From NCBI GenBank assembly GCA_949987705.1, contig CATLJY010000899.1, positions 1-64,000 on the forward strand: 64,000 nucleotides of DNA. Reading direction: 5' to 3'. The stretch is from Thereva unica. Lineage: Eukaryota > Arthropoda > Insecta > Diptera > Therevidae. Positions 1-12,815 of this stretch are shown one piece after another (position 1 is the first letter of the stretch; every line of letters starts with the position of its first letter). Both the position numbers and the translations under genes were made by a program. The notes beneath the pieces were generated by a model. The model did no database searches. It was given only the letters and a program-made list of their open reading frames with translations, and was not told where the DNA came from.

Positions 1-296
1 TTAATTTCGACGAATAAAGTGAATTTAAGTTATTTTGGATGTATTTGAAGAATGTAACTTAATTTCGATGAATAAAGTGAATTTAAGTTATTTTGGATGT
101 ATTTGATGAATATAACTTAATTTCGACGAATAAAGTGAATTTAAGTTATTTTGGATGTATTTGATGAATATAACTTAATTTCGATGAATTAAGTGAATTT
201 AAGTTATTTTGGATGTATTTGATGAATATAACTTAATTTCGACGAATAAAGTGAATTTAAGTTATTTTGGATGTATTTGATGAATATAACTTAATT

Positions 297-1430
297 TCGA
301 TGAATAAAGTGAATTTAAGTTATTTTGGATGTATTTGATGAATATAACTTAATTTCGACGAATAAAGTGAATTTGAGTTATTTTGGATGTATTTGATGAA
401 TATAACTTAATTTCGACGAATAAAGTGAATTTAAGTTATTTTGGATGTATTTGAAGAATGTATCTTAATTTCGATGAATAAAGTGAATTTAAGTTATTTT
501 GGATGTATTTGATGAATATAACTTAATTTCGACGAATAAAGTGAATTTAAGTTATTTTGGATGTATTTGAAGAATATAACTTAATTTCGACGAACAAAGT
601 GAATTTAAGTTATTTTGGATGTATTTGATGAATATAACTTAATTTCGACGAATAAAGTGAATTTAAGTTATTTTGGATGTATTTGAAGAATGTAACTTAA
701 TTTCGATGAATAAAGTGAATTTAAGTTATTTTGGATGTACTCGATGAATATAACTTAATTTCGATGAATAAAGTGAATTTAAGTTATTTTGGATGTATTT
801 GATGAATATAACTAAATTTCGATGAATAAAGTGAATTTAAGTTATTTTCGATGTATTTGATGAATATAACTTAATTTCGACGAATAAAGTGAATTTAAGT
901 TATTTTGGATGTATTTGATGAATATAACTTAATTTCGACGAATAAAGTGAATTTAAGTTATTTTGGATGTATTTGATGAATATAACTTAATTTCGATGAA
1001 TAAAGTGAATTTAAGTTATTTTCGATGTATTTGATGAATATAACTTAATTTCGACGAATAAAGTGAATTTAAGTTATTTTGGATGTATTTGATGAATATA
1101 ACTTAATTTCGACGAATAAAGTGAATTTAAGTGTTTTTGGATCTATTTGATGAATATAACTTAATTTCGACGAATAAAGTGAATTTAAGTTATTTTGGAT
1201 GTATTTGAAGAATGTAACTTAATTTCGATGAATAAAGTGAATTTAAGTTATTTTGGATGTATTTGATGAATATAACTTAATTTCGACGAATAAAGTGAAT
1301 TAAGTTATTTTGGATGTATTTGATGAATATAACTTAATTTCGATGAATAAAGTGAATTTAAGTTATTTTCGATGTATTTGATGAATATAACTTAATTTCG
1401 ACGAATAAAGTGAATTTAAGTTATTTTGGA
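297..1430 (+). repeat. Block duplicated at a distance at about 12816-13948
   Basis: A run of about 19-20 monomers whose variant order recurs 12,519 bp downstream. Shared rare variants are the GAATTTGAGTT monomer (about 370 and 12889), TATCTTAATT (461 and 12980), CGAACAAAG (591 and 13110) and the GGATCTATT monomer (about 1139 and 13658). A few substitutions separate the copies. Boundaries are approximate, set where the variant pattern stops matching. Confidence 0.75.
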
Positions 1431-2951
1431 TGTATTTGATGAATATAACTTAATTTCGATGAATAAAGTGAATTTAAGTTATTTTCGATGTATTTGATGA
1501 ATGTAACTTAATTTCGATGAATAAAGTGAATTTAAGTTATTTTGGATGTATTTGATGAATATAACTTAATTTCGACGAATAAAGTGAATTTAAGTTATTT
1601 TGGATGTATTTGATGAATATAACTTAATTTCGACGAATAACGTAAATTTAAGTTATTTTGGATGTATTTGATGAATATAACTTAATTTCGGTGAATAAAG
1701 TGAATTTAAGTTATTTTCGATGTACTCGATGAATATAACTTAATTTCGATGAAAAAAGTGAATTTAAGTTATTTTGGATGTATTTGATGAATGTAACTTA
1801 ATTTCGATGAATAAAGTGAATTTAAGTTATTTTGGATGTATTTGATGAATGTAACTAAATTTCGATGAATAAAGTGAATTTAAGTTATTTTGGATGTACT
1901 CGATGAATATAACTTAATTTCGATGAATAAAGTGAATGTAAGTTATTTTGAATGTATTTGATGAATATAACTTAATTTCGATGAATAAAGTGAATTTAAG
2001 TTATTTTCGATGTATTTGATGAATATAACTTAATTTCGACGAATAAAGTGAATTTAAGTTATTTTGGATGTATTTGATGAATATAACTTAATTTCGACGA
2101 ATAAAGTGAATTTAAGTTATTTTGGATCTATTTGATGAATATAACTTAATTTCGACGAATAAAGTGAATTTAAGTTATTTTGGATGTATTTGAAGAATGT
2201 AACTTAATTTCGATGAATAAAGTGAATTTAAGTTATTTTGGATGTATTTGATGAATATAACTTAATTTCGACGAATAAAGTGAATTTAAGTTATTTTGGA
2301 TGTATTTGATGAATATAACTTAATTTCGATGAATAAAGTGAATTTAAGTTATTTTCGATGTATTTGATGAATATAACTTAATTTCGACGAATAAAGTGAA
2401 TTTAAGTTATTTTGGATGTATTTGATGAATATAACTTAATTTCGATGAATAAAGTGAATTTAAGTTATTTTCGATGTATTTGATGAATGTAACTTAATTT
2501 CGATGAATAAAGTGAATTTAAGTTATTTTGGATGTATTTGATGAATATAACTTAATTTCGACGAATAAAGTGAATTTAAGTTATTTTGGATGTATTTGAT
2601 GAATATAACTTAATTTCGACGAATAACGTAAATTTAAGTTATTTTGGATGTATTTGATGAATATAACTTAATTTCGGTGAATAAAGTGAATTTAAGTTAT
2701 TTTCGATGTACTCGATGAATATAACTTAATTTCGATGAAAAAAGTGAATTTAAGTTATTTTGGATGTATTTGATGAATGTAACTTAATTTCGATGAATAA
2801 AGTGAATTTAAGTTATTTTGGATGTATTTGATGAATGTAACTAAATTTCGATGAATAAAGTGAATTTAAGTTATTTTGGATGTACTCGATGAATATAACT
2901 TAATTTCGATGAATAAAGTGAATGTAAGTTATTTTGAATGTATTTGATGAA
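980..2951 (+). repeat. Two tandem copies of a 17-monomer (986-bp) higher-order unit
   Basis: The variant order at about 980-1965 repeats at about 1966-2951. The rare AATAACGTAAAT monomer lies at 1641 and 2627, a spacing of 986 bp or exactly 17 x 58. The GGATCTATT monomer recurs with a spacing of 985 because the first copy has a 1-bp deletion near 1299. The unit contains the diagnostic CGGTG cassette described separately. Confidence 0.85.
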
Positions 2952-3986
2952 TATAACTTAATTTCGATGAATAAAGTGAATTTAAGTTATTTTCGATGTA
3001 TTTGATGAATATAACTTAATTTCGACGAATAAAGTGAATTTAAGTTATTTTGGATGTATTTGATGAATATAACTTAATTTCGACGAATAAAGTGAATTTA
3101 AGTTATTTTGGATGTATTTGAAGAATGTAACTTAATTTCGACGAATAAAGTGAATTTAAGTTATTTTGGATGTATTTGATGAATATAACTTAATTTCGAC
3201 GAATAAAGTGAATTTAAGTTATTTTGGATGTATTTGATGAATATAACTTAATTTCGACGAATAAAGTGAATTTAAGTTATTTTGGATGTATTTGATGAAT
3301 ATAACTTAATTTCGACGAATAAAGTGAATTTAAGTTATTTTGGATGTATTTGATGAATATAACTTAATTTCGACGAATAAAGTGAATTTAAGTTATTTTG
3401 GATGTATTTGATGAATATAACTTAATTTCGATGAATAAAGTGAATTTAAGTTATTTTGGATGTATTTGATGAATATAACTTAATTTCGACGAATAACGTA
3501 AATTTAAGTTATTTTGGATGTATTTGATGAATATAACTTAATTTCGGTGAATAAAGTGAATTTAAGTTATTTTCGATGTACTCGATGAATATAACTTAAT
3601 TTCGATGAAAAAAGTGAATTTAAGTTATTTTGGATGTATTTGATGAATGTAACTTAATTTCGATGAATAAAGTGAATTTAAGTTATTTTGGATGTATTTG
3701 ATGAATGTAACTAAATTTCGATGAATAAAGTGAATTTAAGTTATTTTGGATGTACTCGATGAATATAACTTCATTTCGATGAATAAAGTGAATGTAAGTT
3801 ATTTTGGATGTATTTGATGAATATAACTTAATTTCGATGAATAAAGTGAATTTAAGTTATTTTCGATGTATTTGATGAATATAACTTAATTTCGACGAAT
3901 AAAGTGAATTTAAGTTATTTTGGATGTATTTGATGAATATAACTTAATTTCGACGAATAAAGTGAATTTAAGTTATTTTGGATGTA
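1629..3986 (+). repeat. Three copies of an eight- to nine-monomer variant cassette
   Basis: An ordered set of unusual monomers recurs at about 1629-2050, 2615-3036 and 3485-3900. The order is AATAACGTAAAT; CGGTGAATAAAG joined to TTTTCGATGTACTCG; CGATGAAAAAAG; two GATGAATGT monomers; AACTAAATTT; TACTCGATG; GAATGTAAG. Spacings between copies are 986 bp (17 monomers) and 870 bp (15 monomers). Shorter versions of the cassette, marked by the CGGTG monomer, recur elsewhere in the window, 16 times in all by eye. Confidence 0.85.
3985..3986. other. TA target-site duplication, left
   Basis: The satellite reads GATG-TA immediately before the element and TA-TTTGATGAAT immediately after it (4525-4526). 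Removing the element and one TA restores an ordinary monomer reading GATGTATTTGATG. A TA duplication is the signature of the Tc1/mariner/pogo superfamily. Confidence 0.95.
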
Positions 3987-4010
3987 CAGTACAGTCGCGA
4001 TAGTTTCAAC
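3987..4010 (+). repeat. Left terminal inverted repeat (24 bp)
   Basis: Begins CAGTACAGTCGCGATAG and ends TTTCAAC. It is the exact reverse complement of 4501-4524 at all 24 positions. The inner part, GATAGTTTCAAC, is the inverted form of the GTTGAAACTATC motif found in direct orientation inside the element. Confidence 0.95.
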
Positions 4011-4229
4011 TAATTAAAACCGGGGTGGTTGAAATTATCAAAATAGTTGAAATAGTCAAGGCAGTGTGTTTAAAATTTCTGACTTATTTAAACACTCAAT
4101 TTTAACAAAAGTAACAATAATTCAGTTTTTATTGAAAAATAGGAACAATAATTATTTGATTATGTCATTTGAAGTGACATTTATAATTTAATTTTTTTGA
4201 AAAATGTATTAATTTTTAGTTGCTTTAAA

Positions 4230-4334
4230 CTACGCCTCGGCTTGCTTGTTATTTCTTGCCATATTTCGGAGTTCTCGCAGTGTTTCGATTTTATCCGGTG
4301 GAGCTGAGTTTTGCGTAGCCCATTGTTTATGCTT
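4230..4334 (-). pseudogene. Possible C-terminal remnant of a transposase ORF
   Basis: The more GC-rich patch of the DNA transposon contains a minus-strand open stretch of 34 codons. It begins after an in-frame TAA (4335-4337) and ends at a TAG (4230-4232). The peptide is charged and helix-prone, with APPDKIETLRELRNMARNN near its end. Non-autonomous DNA elements often arise by internal deletion of an autonomous parent and keep the last codons of its transposase, which is why this patch is noted. I do not recognise a transposase domain in it, and a 34-codon stretch can occur by chance, so this is a weak call. Confidence 0.2.
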
Positions 4335-4500
4335 TTAGAGCCCACATACACATAAATGCATAGTTCCGTTAACTTTTGAATCCAAAAAAAAATTTTAAGT
4401 TGAAATTACTGAGGTAACACTCTGACCATCAATTGAAATTACAGAGTATATAATACAATAATTCTGAGGGTGAAATAATCAAAGGTTGAAACGACCACAT

Positions 4501-4524
4501 GTTGAAACTATCGCGACTGTACTG
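4501..4524 (-). repeat. Right terminal inverted repeat (24 bp)
   Basis: Starts GTTGAAACTATCGCG and ends ACTGTACTG, a perfect inverted match to 3987-4010. It is followed directly by the TA duplicate at 4525-4526 and then by the rest of the interrupted satellite monomer. Confidence 0.95.
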
Positions 4525-5469
4525 TATTTGATGAATATAACTTAATTTCGACGAATAAAGTGAATTTAAGTAATTTTGGATGTATTTGATGAATATAACT
4601 TAATTTCGACGAATAAAGTGAATTTAAGTTATTTTGGATGTATTTGAAGAATGTAACTTAATTTCGACGAATAAAGTGAATTTAAGTAATTTTGGATGTA
4701 TTTGATGAATATAACTTAATTTCGACGAATAAAGTGAATTTAAGTTATTTTGGATGTATTTGAAGAATGTAACTTAATTTCGACGAATAAAGTGAATTTA
4801 AGTTATTTTGGATGTATTTGATGAATATAACTTAATTTCGATGAATAAAGTGAATTTAAGTTATTTTGGATGTATTTGATGAATATAACTTAATTTCGAC
4901 GAATAAAGTGAATTTAAGTTATTTTGGATGTATTTGATGAATATTACTTAATTTCGACGAATAAAGTGAATTTAAGTTATTTTGGATGTATTTGATGAAT
5001 ATAACTTAATTTCGACGAATAAAGTGAATTTAAGTAATTTTGGATGTATTTGATGAATATAACTTAATTTCGACGAATAAAGTGAATTTAAGTTATTTTG
5101 GATGTATTTGATGAATATAACTTAATTTCGACGAATAAAGTGAATTTAAGTTATTTTGGATGTATTTGATGAATATAACTTAATTTCGATGAATAAAGTG
5201 AATTTAAGTTATTTTGGATGTATTTGATGAATATAACTTAATTTCGATGAATAAAGTGAATTTAAGTTATTTTGGATGTATTTGATGAATATAACTTAAT
5301 TTCGACGAATAAAGTGAATTTAAATTATTTTCGATGTATTTGATGAATATAACTTAATTTCGACGAATAAAGTGAATTTAAGTTATTTTGGATGTATTTG
5401 ATGAATATAACTTAATTTCGACGAATAAAGTGAATTTAAGTTATTTTGGATGTATTTGATGAATATAAC

Positions 5470-8092
5470 TTAATTTCGACGAATAAAGTGAATTTAAGTA
5501 ATTTTGGATGTATTTGATGAATATAACTTAATTTCGACGAATAAAGTGAATTTAAGTTATTTTGGATGTATTTGAAGAATGTTTCGACGAATAAAGTGAT
5601 TTTAAGTTATTTTGGATGTATTTGATGAATATAACTTAATTTCGATGAATAAAGTGAATTTAAGTTATTTTGGATGTATTTGATGAATATAACTTAATTT
5701 CGATGAATAAAGTGAATTTAAGTTATTTTGGATGTATTTGATGAATATAACTTAATTTCGACGAATAACGTAAATTTAAGTTATTTTGGATGTATTTGAT
5801 GAATATAACTTAATTTCGGTGAATAAAGTGAATTTAAATTATTTTCGATGTATTTGATGAATATAACTTAATTTCGATGAAAAAAGTGAATTTAAGTTAT
5901 TTTGGATATATTTGATGAATGTAACTTAATTTCGATGAATAAAGTGAATTTAAGTTATTTTGGATGTATTTGATGAATGTAACTTAATTTCGATGAATAA
6001 AGTGAATTAAAGTTATTTTGGATGTACTCGATGAATATAACTTAATTTCGATGAATAAAGTGATTGTAAGTTATTTTGGATGTATTTGATGAATATAACT
6101 TAATTTCGATGAATAAAGTGAATTTAAGTTATTTTCGATGTATTTGATGAATATAACTTAATTTCGACGAATAAAGTGAATTTAAGTTATTTTGGATGTA
6201 TTTGATGAATATAACTTAATTTCGACGAATAAAGTGAATTTAAGTTATTTTGGATGTATTTGATGAATATAACTTAATTTCGACGAATAAAGTGAATTTA
6301 AGTAATTTTGGATGTATTTTATGAATATAACTTAATTTCGACGAATAAAGTGAATTTAAGTTATTTTGGATGTATTTGAAGAATGTAACTTAATTTCGAC
6401 GAATAAAGTGAATTTAAGTTATTTTGGATGTATTTGATGAATATAACTTAATTTCGATGAATAAAGTGAATTTAAGTTATTTTCGATGTATTTGATGAAT
6501 ATAACTTAATTTCGACGAATAAAGTTAATTTAAGTTATTTTGGATGTATTTGATGAATATAACTTAATTTCGACGAATAAAGTGAATTTAAGTTATTTTG
6601 GATGTATTTGAAGAATGTTTCGACGAATAAAGTGATTTTAAGTTATTTTGGATGTATTTGATGAATATAACTTAATTTCGATGAATAAAGTGAATTTAAG
6701 TTATTTTGGATGTATTTGATGAATATAACTTAATTTCGACGAATAAAGTGAATTTAAGTAATTTTGGATGTATTTTATGAATATAACTTAATTTCGACGA
6801 ATAAAGTGAATTTAAGTTATTTTGGATGTATTTGAAGAATGTAACTTAATTTCGACGAATAAAGTGAATTTAAGTTATTTTGGATGTATTTGATGAATAT
6901 AACTTAATTTCGATGAATAAAGTGAATTTAAGTTATTTTCGATGTATTTGATGAATATAACTTAATTTCGACGAATAAAGTGAATTTAAGTAATTTTGGA
7001 TGTATTTGATGAATATAACTTAATTTCGACGAATAAAGTGAATTTAAGTTATTTTGGATGTATTTGAAGAATGTTTCGACGAATAAAGTGATTTTAAGTT
7101 ATTTTGGATGTATTTGATGAATATAACTTAATTTCGATGAATAAAGTGAATTTAAGTTATTTTGGATGTATTTGATGAATATAACTTAATTTCGATGAAT
7201 AAAGTGAATTTAAGTTATTTTGGATGTATTTGATGAATATAACTTAATTTCGACGAATAACGTAAATTTAAGTTATTTTGGATGTATTTGATGAATATAA
7301 CTTAATTTCGATGAATAAAGTGAATTTAAGTTATTTTGGATGTATTTGATGAATATAACTTAATTTCGATGAAAAAAGTGAATTTAAGTTATTTTGGATA
7401 TATTTGATGAATGTAACTTAATTTCGATGAATAAAGTGAATTTAAGTTATTTTGGATGTATTTGATGAATGTAACTTAATTTCGATGAATAAAGTGAATT
7501 AAAGTTATTTTGGATGTACTCGATGAATATAACTTAATTTCGATGAATAAAGTGATTGTAAGTTATTTTGGATGTATTTGATGAATATAACTTAATTTCG
7601 ATGAATAAAGTGAATTTAAGTTATTTTCGATGTATTTGATGAATATAACTTAATTTCGACGAATAAAGTGAATTTAAGTTATTTTGGATGTATTTGATGA
7701 ATATAACTTAATTTCGACGAATAAAGTGAATTTAAGTTATTTTGGATGTATTTGATGAATATAACTTAATTTCGACGAATAAAGTGAATTTAAGTAATTT
7801 TGGATGTATTTTATGAATATAACTTAATTTCGACGAATAAAGTGAATTTAAGTTATTTTGGATGTATTTGAAGAATGTAACTTAATTTCGACGAATAAAG
7901 TGAATTTAAGTTATTTTGGATGTATTTGATGAATATAACTTAATTTCGATGAATAAAGTGAATTTAAGTTATTTTCGATGTATTTGATGAATATAACTTA
8001 ATTTCGACGAATAAAGTTAATTTAAGTTATTTTGGATGTATTTGATGAATATAACTTAATTTCGACGAATAAAGTGAATTTAAGTTATTTTG
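5470..8092 (+). repeat. Tandem 1,492-bp higher-order duplication (26 monomers, two 8-bp deletions)
   Basis: About 5470-6600 matches about 6962-8092 at an offset of 1,492 bp, which is 26 x 58 minus 16. Markers are the monomer lacking 8 bp, reading GAATGTTTCGACG (5581 and 7073), and the GTGATTGTAAG monomer (6061 and 7553). A further 8-bp-deleted copy at 6617 accounts for one of the two missing octets. Boundaries are approximate. Confidence 0.8.
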
Positions 8093-11000
8093 GATGTATT
8101 TGATGAATATAACTTAATTTCGATGAATTAAGTGAATTTAAGTTATTTTGGATGTATTTGATGAATAAAACTTAATTTCGATGAATAAAGTGAATTTAAG
8201 TTATTTTGGATGTATTTGATGAATATAACTTAATTTCGACGAATAAAGTGAATTTAAGTTATTTTGGATGTATTTGATGAATATAACTTAATTTCGACGA
8301 ATAAAGTGAATTTAAGTTATTTTGGATGTATTTGATGAATATAACTTAATTTCGACGAATAAAGTGAATTTAAGTAATTTTGGATGTATTTGATGAATAT
8401 AACTTAATTTCGATGAATAAAGTGAATTTAAGTTATTTTGGATGTATTTGATGAATATAACTTAATTTCGATGAATAAAGTGAATTTAAGTTATTTTGGA
8501 TGTATTTGATGAATATAACTTAATTTCGACGAATAACGTAAATTTAAGTTATTTTGGATGTATTTGATGAATATAACTTAATTTCGGTGAATAAAGTGAA
8601 TTTAAGTTATTTTCGATGTACTCGATGAATATAACTTAATTTCGATGAAAAAAGTGAATTTAAGTTATTTTGGATATATTTGATGAATGTAACTTAATTT
8701 CGATGAATAAAGTGAATTTAAGTTATTTTGGATGTATTTGATGAATGTAACTTAATTTCGATGAATAAAGTGAATTAAAGTTATTTTGGATGTACTCGAT
8801 GAATATAACTTAATTTCGATGAATAAAGTGAATTTAAGTTATTTTGGATGTATTTGATGAATATAACTTAATTTCGACGAATAAAGTGAATTTAAGTTAT
8901 TTTGGATGTATTTGATGAATATAACTTAATTTCGACGAATAAAGTGAATTTAAGTAATTTTGGATGTATTTGATGAATATAACTTAATTTCGACGAATAA
9001 AGTGAATTTAAGTTATTTTGGATGTATTTGAAGAATGTAACTTAATTTCGACGAATAAAGTGAATTTAAGTTATTTTGGATGTATTTGATGAATATAACT
9101 TAATTTCGATGAATAAAGTGAATTTAAGTTATTTTCGATGTATTTGATGAATATAACTTAATTTCGACGAATAAAGTGAATTTAAGTTATTTTGGATGTA
9201 TTTGATGAATATAACTTAATTTCGACGAATAAAGTGAATTTAAGTTATTTTGGATGTATTTGATGAATATAAACTTAATTTCGACGAATAAAGTGAATTT
9301 AAGTTATTCTCGATGTATTTGATGAATATAACTTAATTTCGACGAATAAAGTGAATTTAAGTTATTTTGGATGTATTTGATGAATATAACTTAATTTCGA
9401 CGAATATAGTGAATTTAAGTTATTTTGGATGTATTTGATGAATATAACTTAATTTCGACGAATAAAGTGAATTTAAGTAATTTTGGATGTATTTGATGAA
9501 TATAACTTAATTTCGACGAATAAAGTGAATTTAAGTTATTTTGGATGTATTTGAAGAATGTAACTTAATTTCGACGAATAAAGTGAATTTAAGTTATTTT
9601 GGATGTATTTGATGAATATAACTTAATTTCGATGAATAAAGTGAATTTAAGTTATTTTGGATGTATTTGATGAATATAACTTAATTTCGATGAATAAAGT
9701 GAATTTAAGTTATTTTGGATGTATTTGATGAATATAACTTAATTTCGACGAATAAAGTGAATTTAAGTTATTTTCGATGTATTTGATGAATATAACTTAA
9801 TTTCGACAAATAAAGTGAATTTAAGTTATTTTGGATGTATTTGATGAATATAAGTTAATTTCGACGAATAAAGTGAATTTAAGTTATTTTGGATGTATTT
9901 GATGAATATAACTTAATTTCGACGAATAAAGTGAATTTAAGTAATTTTGGATGTATTTGATGAATATAACTTAATTTCGACGAATAAAGTGAATTTAAGT
10001 TATTTTGGATGTATTTGAAGAATGTAACTTAATTTCAACGAATAAAGTGAATTTAAGTTATTTTGGATGTATTTGATGAATATAACTTAATTTCGATGAA
10101 TAAAGTGAATTTAAGTTATTTTGGATGTATTTGAAGAATGTAACTTAATTTCGACGAATAAAGTGAATTTAAGTTATTTTGGATGTATTTGATGAATATA
10201 ACTTAATTTCGACGAATAAAGTGAATTTAAGTTATTTTGGATGTATTTGATGAATATAACTTAATTTCGGTGAATAAAGTGAATTTAAGTTATTTTCGAT
10301 GTACTCGATGAATATAACTTAATTTCGATGAAAAAAGTGAATTTAAGTTATTTTGGATGTATTTGATGAATGTAACTTAATTTCGATGAATAAAGTGAAT
10401 TTAAGTTATTTTGGATGTATTTGATGAATGTAACTTAATTTCGATGAATAAAGTGAATTTAAGTTATTTTGGATGTACTCGATGAATATAACTTAATTTC
10501 GATGAATAAAGTGAATGTAAGTTATTTTGGATGTATTTGATGAATATAACTTAATTTCGATGAATAAAGTGAATTTAAGTTATTTTCGATGTATTTGATG
10601 AATATAACTTAATTTCGACGAATAAAGTGAATTTAAGTTATTTTGGATGTATTTGATGAATATAACTTAATTTCGACGAATAAAGTGAATTTAAGTTATT
10701 TTGGATGTATTTGATGAATATAACTTAATTTCGACGAATAAAGTGAATTTAAGTTATTTTGGATGTATTTGAAGAATGTAACTTAATTTCGACGAATAAA
10801 GTGAATTTAAGTTATTTTGGATGTATTTGATGAATATAACTTAATTTCGATGAATAAAGTGAATTTAAGTTATTTTCGATGTATTTGATGAATATAACTT
10901 AATTTCGACGAATAAAGTGAATTTAAGTTATTTTGGATGTATTTGAAGAATGAACCTTAATTTCGACGAATAAAGTGAATTTAAGTTATTTTGAATGTAT

Positions 11001-12815
11001 TTGATGAATATAACTTAAATTCGACGAATAAAGTGAATTTAAGTTATTTTGGATGTATTTGATGAATATAACTTAATTTCGACGAATAAAGTGAATTTAA
11101 GTTATTTTGGATGTATTTGAAGAATATAACTTAATTTCGACGAATAAAGTGAATTTAAGTTATTTTGGATGTATTTGATGAATATAACTTAATTTCGACG
11201 AATAAAGTGAATTTAAGTTATTTTGGATGTATTTGAAGAATGTAACTTAATTTCGATGAATAAAGTGAATTTAAGTTATTTTGGATGTACTCGATGAATA
11301 TAACTTAATTTCCATGAATAAAGTGAATTTAAGTTATTTTGGATGTATTTGATGAATATAACTTAATTTCGATGAATAAAGTGAATTTAAGTTATTTTCG
11401 ATGTATTTGATGAATATAACTTAATTTCGACGAATAAAGTGAATTTAAGTTATTTTGGATGTATTTGATGAATATAACTTAATTTCGACGAATAAGGTGA
11501 ATTTAAGTTATTTTGGATGTATTTGATGAATATAACTTAATTTCGATGAATAAAGTGAATTTAAGTTATTTTCGATGTATTTGATGAATATAACTTAATT
11601 TCGACGAATAAAGTGAATTTAAGTTATTTTCGATGTATTTGATGAATATAACTTAATTTCGACGAATAAAGTGAATTTAAGTTATTTTGGATGTATTTGA
11701 TGAATATACCTTAATTTCGACGAATAAAGTGAATTTAAGTTATTTTGGATGTATTTGAAGAATGTTTAATTTCGACGAATAAAGTGAATTTAAGTTATTT
11801 TGGATGTATTTGATGAATATAACTTAATTTCGACGAATAAAGTGAATTTAAGTTATTTTGGATGTATTTGAAGAATGTAACTTAATTTCGACGAATAAAG
11901 TGAATTTAAGTTATTTTGGATGTATTTGATGAATATAACTTAATTTCGACGAATAAAGTGAATTTAAGTTATATTGGATGTATTTGATGAATATAACTTA
12001 ATTTCGATGAATAAAGTGAATTTAAGTTATTTTGGATGTATTTGATGAATATAACTTAATTTCGACGAATAAAGTGAATTTGAGTTATTTTGGATGTATT
12101 TGATGAATATAACCTAATTTCGACGAATAAAGTGAATTTAAGTTATTTTGGATGTATTTGAAGAATGTAACTTAATTTCGATGAATAAAGTGAATTTAAG
12201 TTATTTTGGATGTATTTGACGAATATAACTTAATTTCGACGAATAAAGTGAATTTAAGTTATTTTGGATGTATTTGAAGAATATAACTTAATTTCGACGA
12301 ATAAAGTGAATTTAAGTTATTTTGGATGTATTTGATGAATATAACTTAATTTCGACGAATAAAGTGAATTTAAGTTATTTTGGATGTATTTGAAGAATGT
12401 AACTTAATTTCGATGAATAAAGTGAATTTAAGTTATTTTGGATGTACTCGATGAATATAACTTAATTTCGACGAATAAAGTGAATTTAAGTTATTTTGGA
12501 TGTATTTGATGAATATAACTTAATTTCGATGAATAAAGTGAATTTAAGTTATTTTCGATGTATTTGATGAATATAACTTAATTTCGACGAAAAAAGTGAA
12601 TTTAAGTTATTTCGGATGTATTTGATGAATATAACTTAATTTCGATGAATAAAGTGAATTTAAGTTATTTTCGATGTATTTGATGAATATAACTTAATTT
12701 CGACGAATAAAGTGAATTTAAGTTATTTTGGATGTATTTGATGAATATAACTTAATTTCGACGAATAAAGTGAATTTTAGTTATTTTGGATCTATTTGAT
12801 GAATATAACTTAATT

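Larger units (their letters stand above)
1..3986 (+). repeat. 58-bp satellite array, first segment
   Basis: Head-to-tail 58-bp monomers, in register from base 1 (1-58, 59-116, 117-174 and so on). The monomer starts TTAATTTCGACGAATAAAGT, has GAATTTAAGTT at positions 21-31, GGATGTATTTGATG at 37-50, and ends AATATAAC. Composition of the common form is about 21 A, 24 T, 10 G, 3 C. Copies differ mainly at a few diagnostic bases and are otherwise nearly identical. A 1-bp deletion occurs near 1299. No open reading frame persists, because the period is not a multiple of three and stop triplets occur in every frame. The segment ends with the TA (3985-3986) that is the left target duplication of the inserted DNA transposon. 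Confidence 0.98.
3987..4524. mobile_element. Non-autonomous Tc1/mariner-type (pogo/Tigger-like) DNA transposon
   Basis: A 538-bp element flanked by TA duplications, with perfect 24-bp terminal inverted repeats beginning CAGTACAGTCGCGATAG. The TA target and the CAGT start fit the pogo/Tigger branch of Tc1/mariner (family knowledge). It is too short to encode a transposase of the usual 400-600 residues and shows no long ORF, so it would have to be mobilised in trans. Inside the ends are several copies of a GTTGAAA-nnn-(T/A)C motif: 4028-4039, 4046-4057, 4485-4496 and 4501-4512, with weaker ones at 4399-4410 and 4432-4443. These could be subterminal transposase-binding repeats. The body (about 4060-4480) is AT-rich except for a more GC-rich patch at about 4225-4345. 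The perfect ends and single copy suggest a recent insertion. Exact family is unconfirmed. Confidence 0.9.

Noticed and set aside
1..3986. Coding minisatellite or repeat protein
   Set aside because: 58 is not divisible by 3, so the frame changes each monomer, and TAA or TGA triplets recur in each frame on both strands. No ORF spans more than a few monomers.
3987..4524. Chance palindrome or part of the satellite
   Set aside because: The body has no similarity to the 58-bp monomer. The 24-bp ends match perfectly and TA is duplicated, so it is an inserted transposon.
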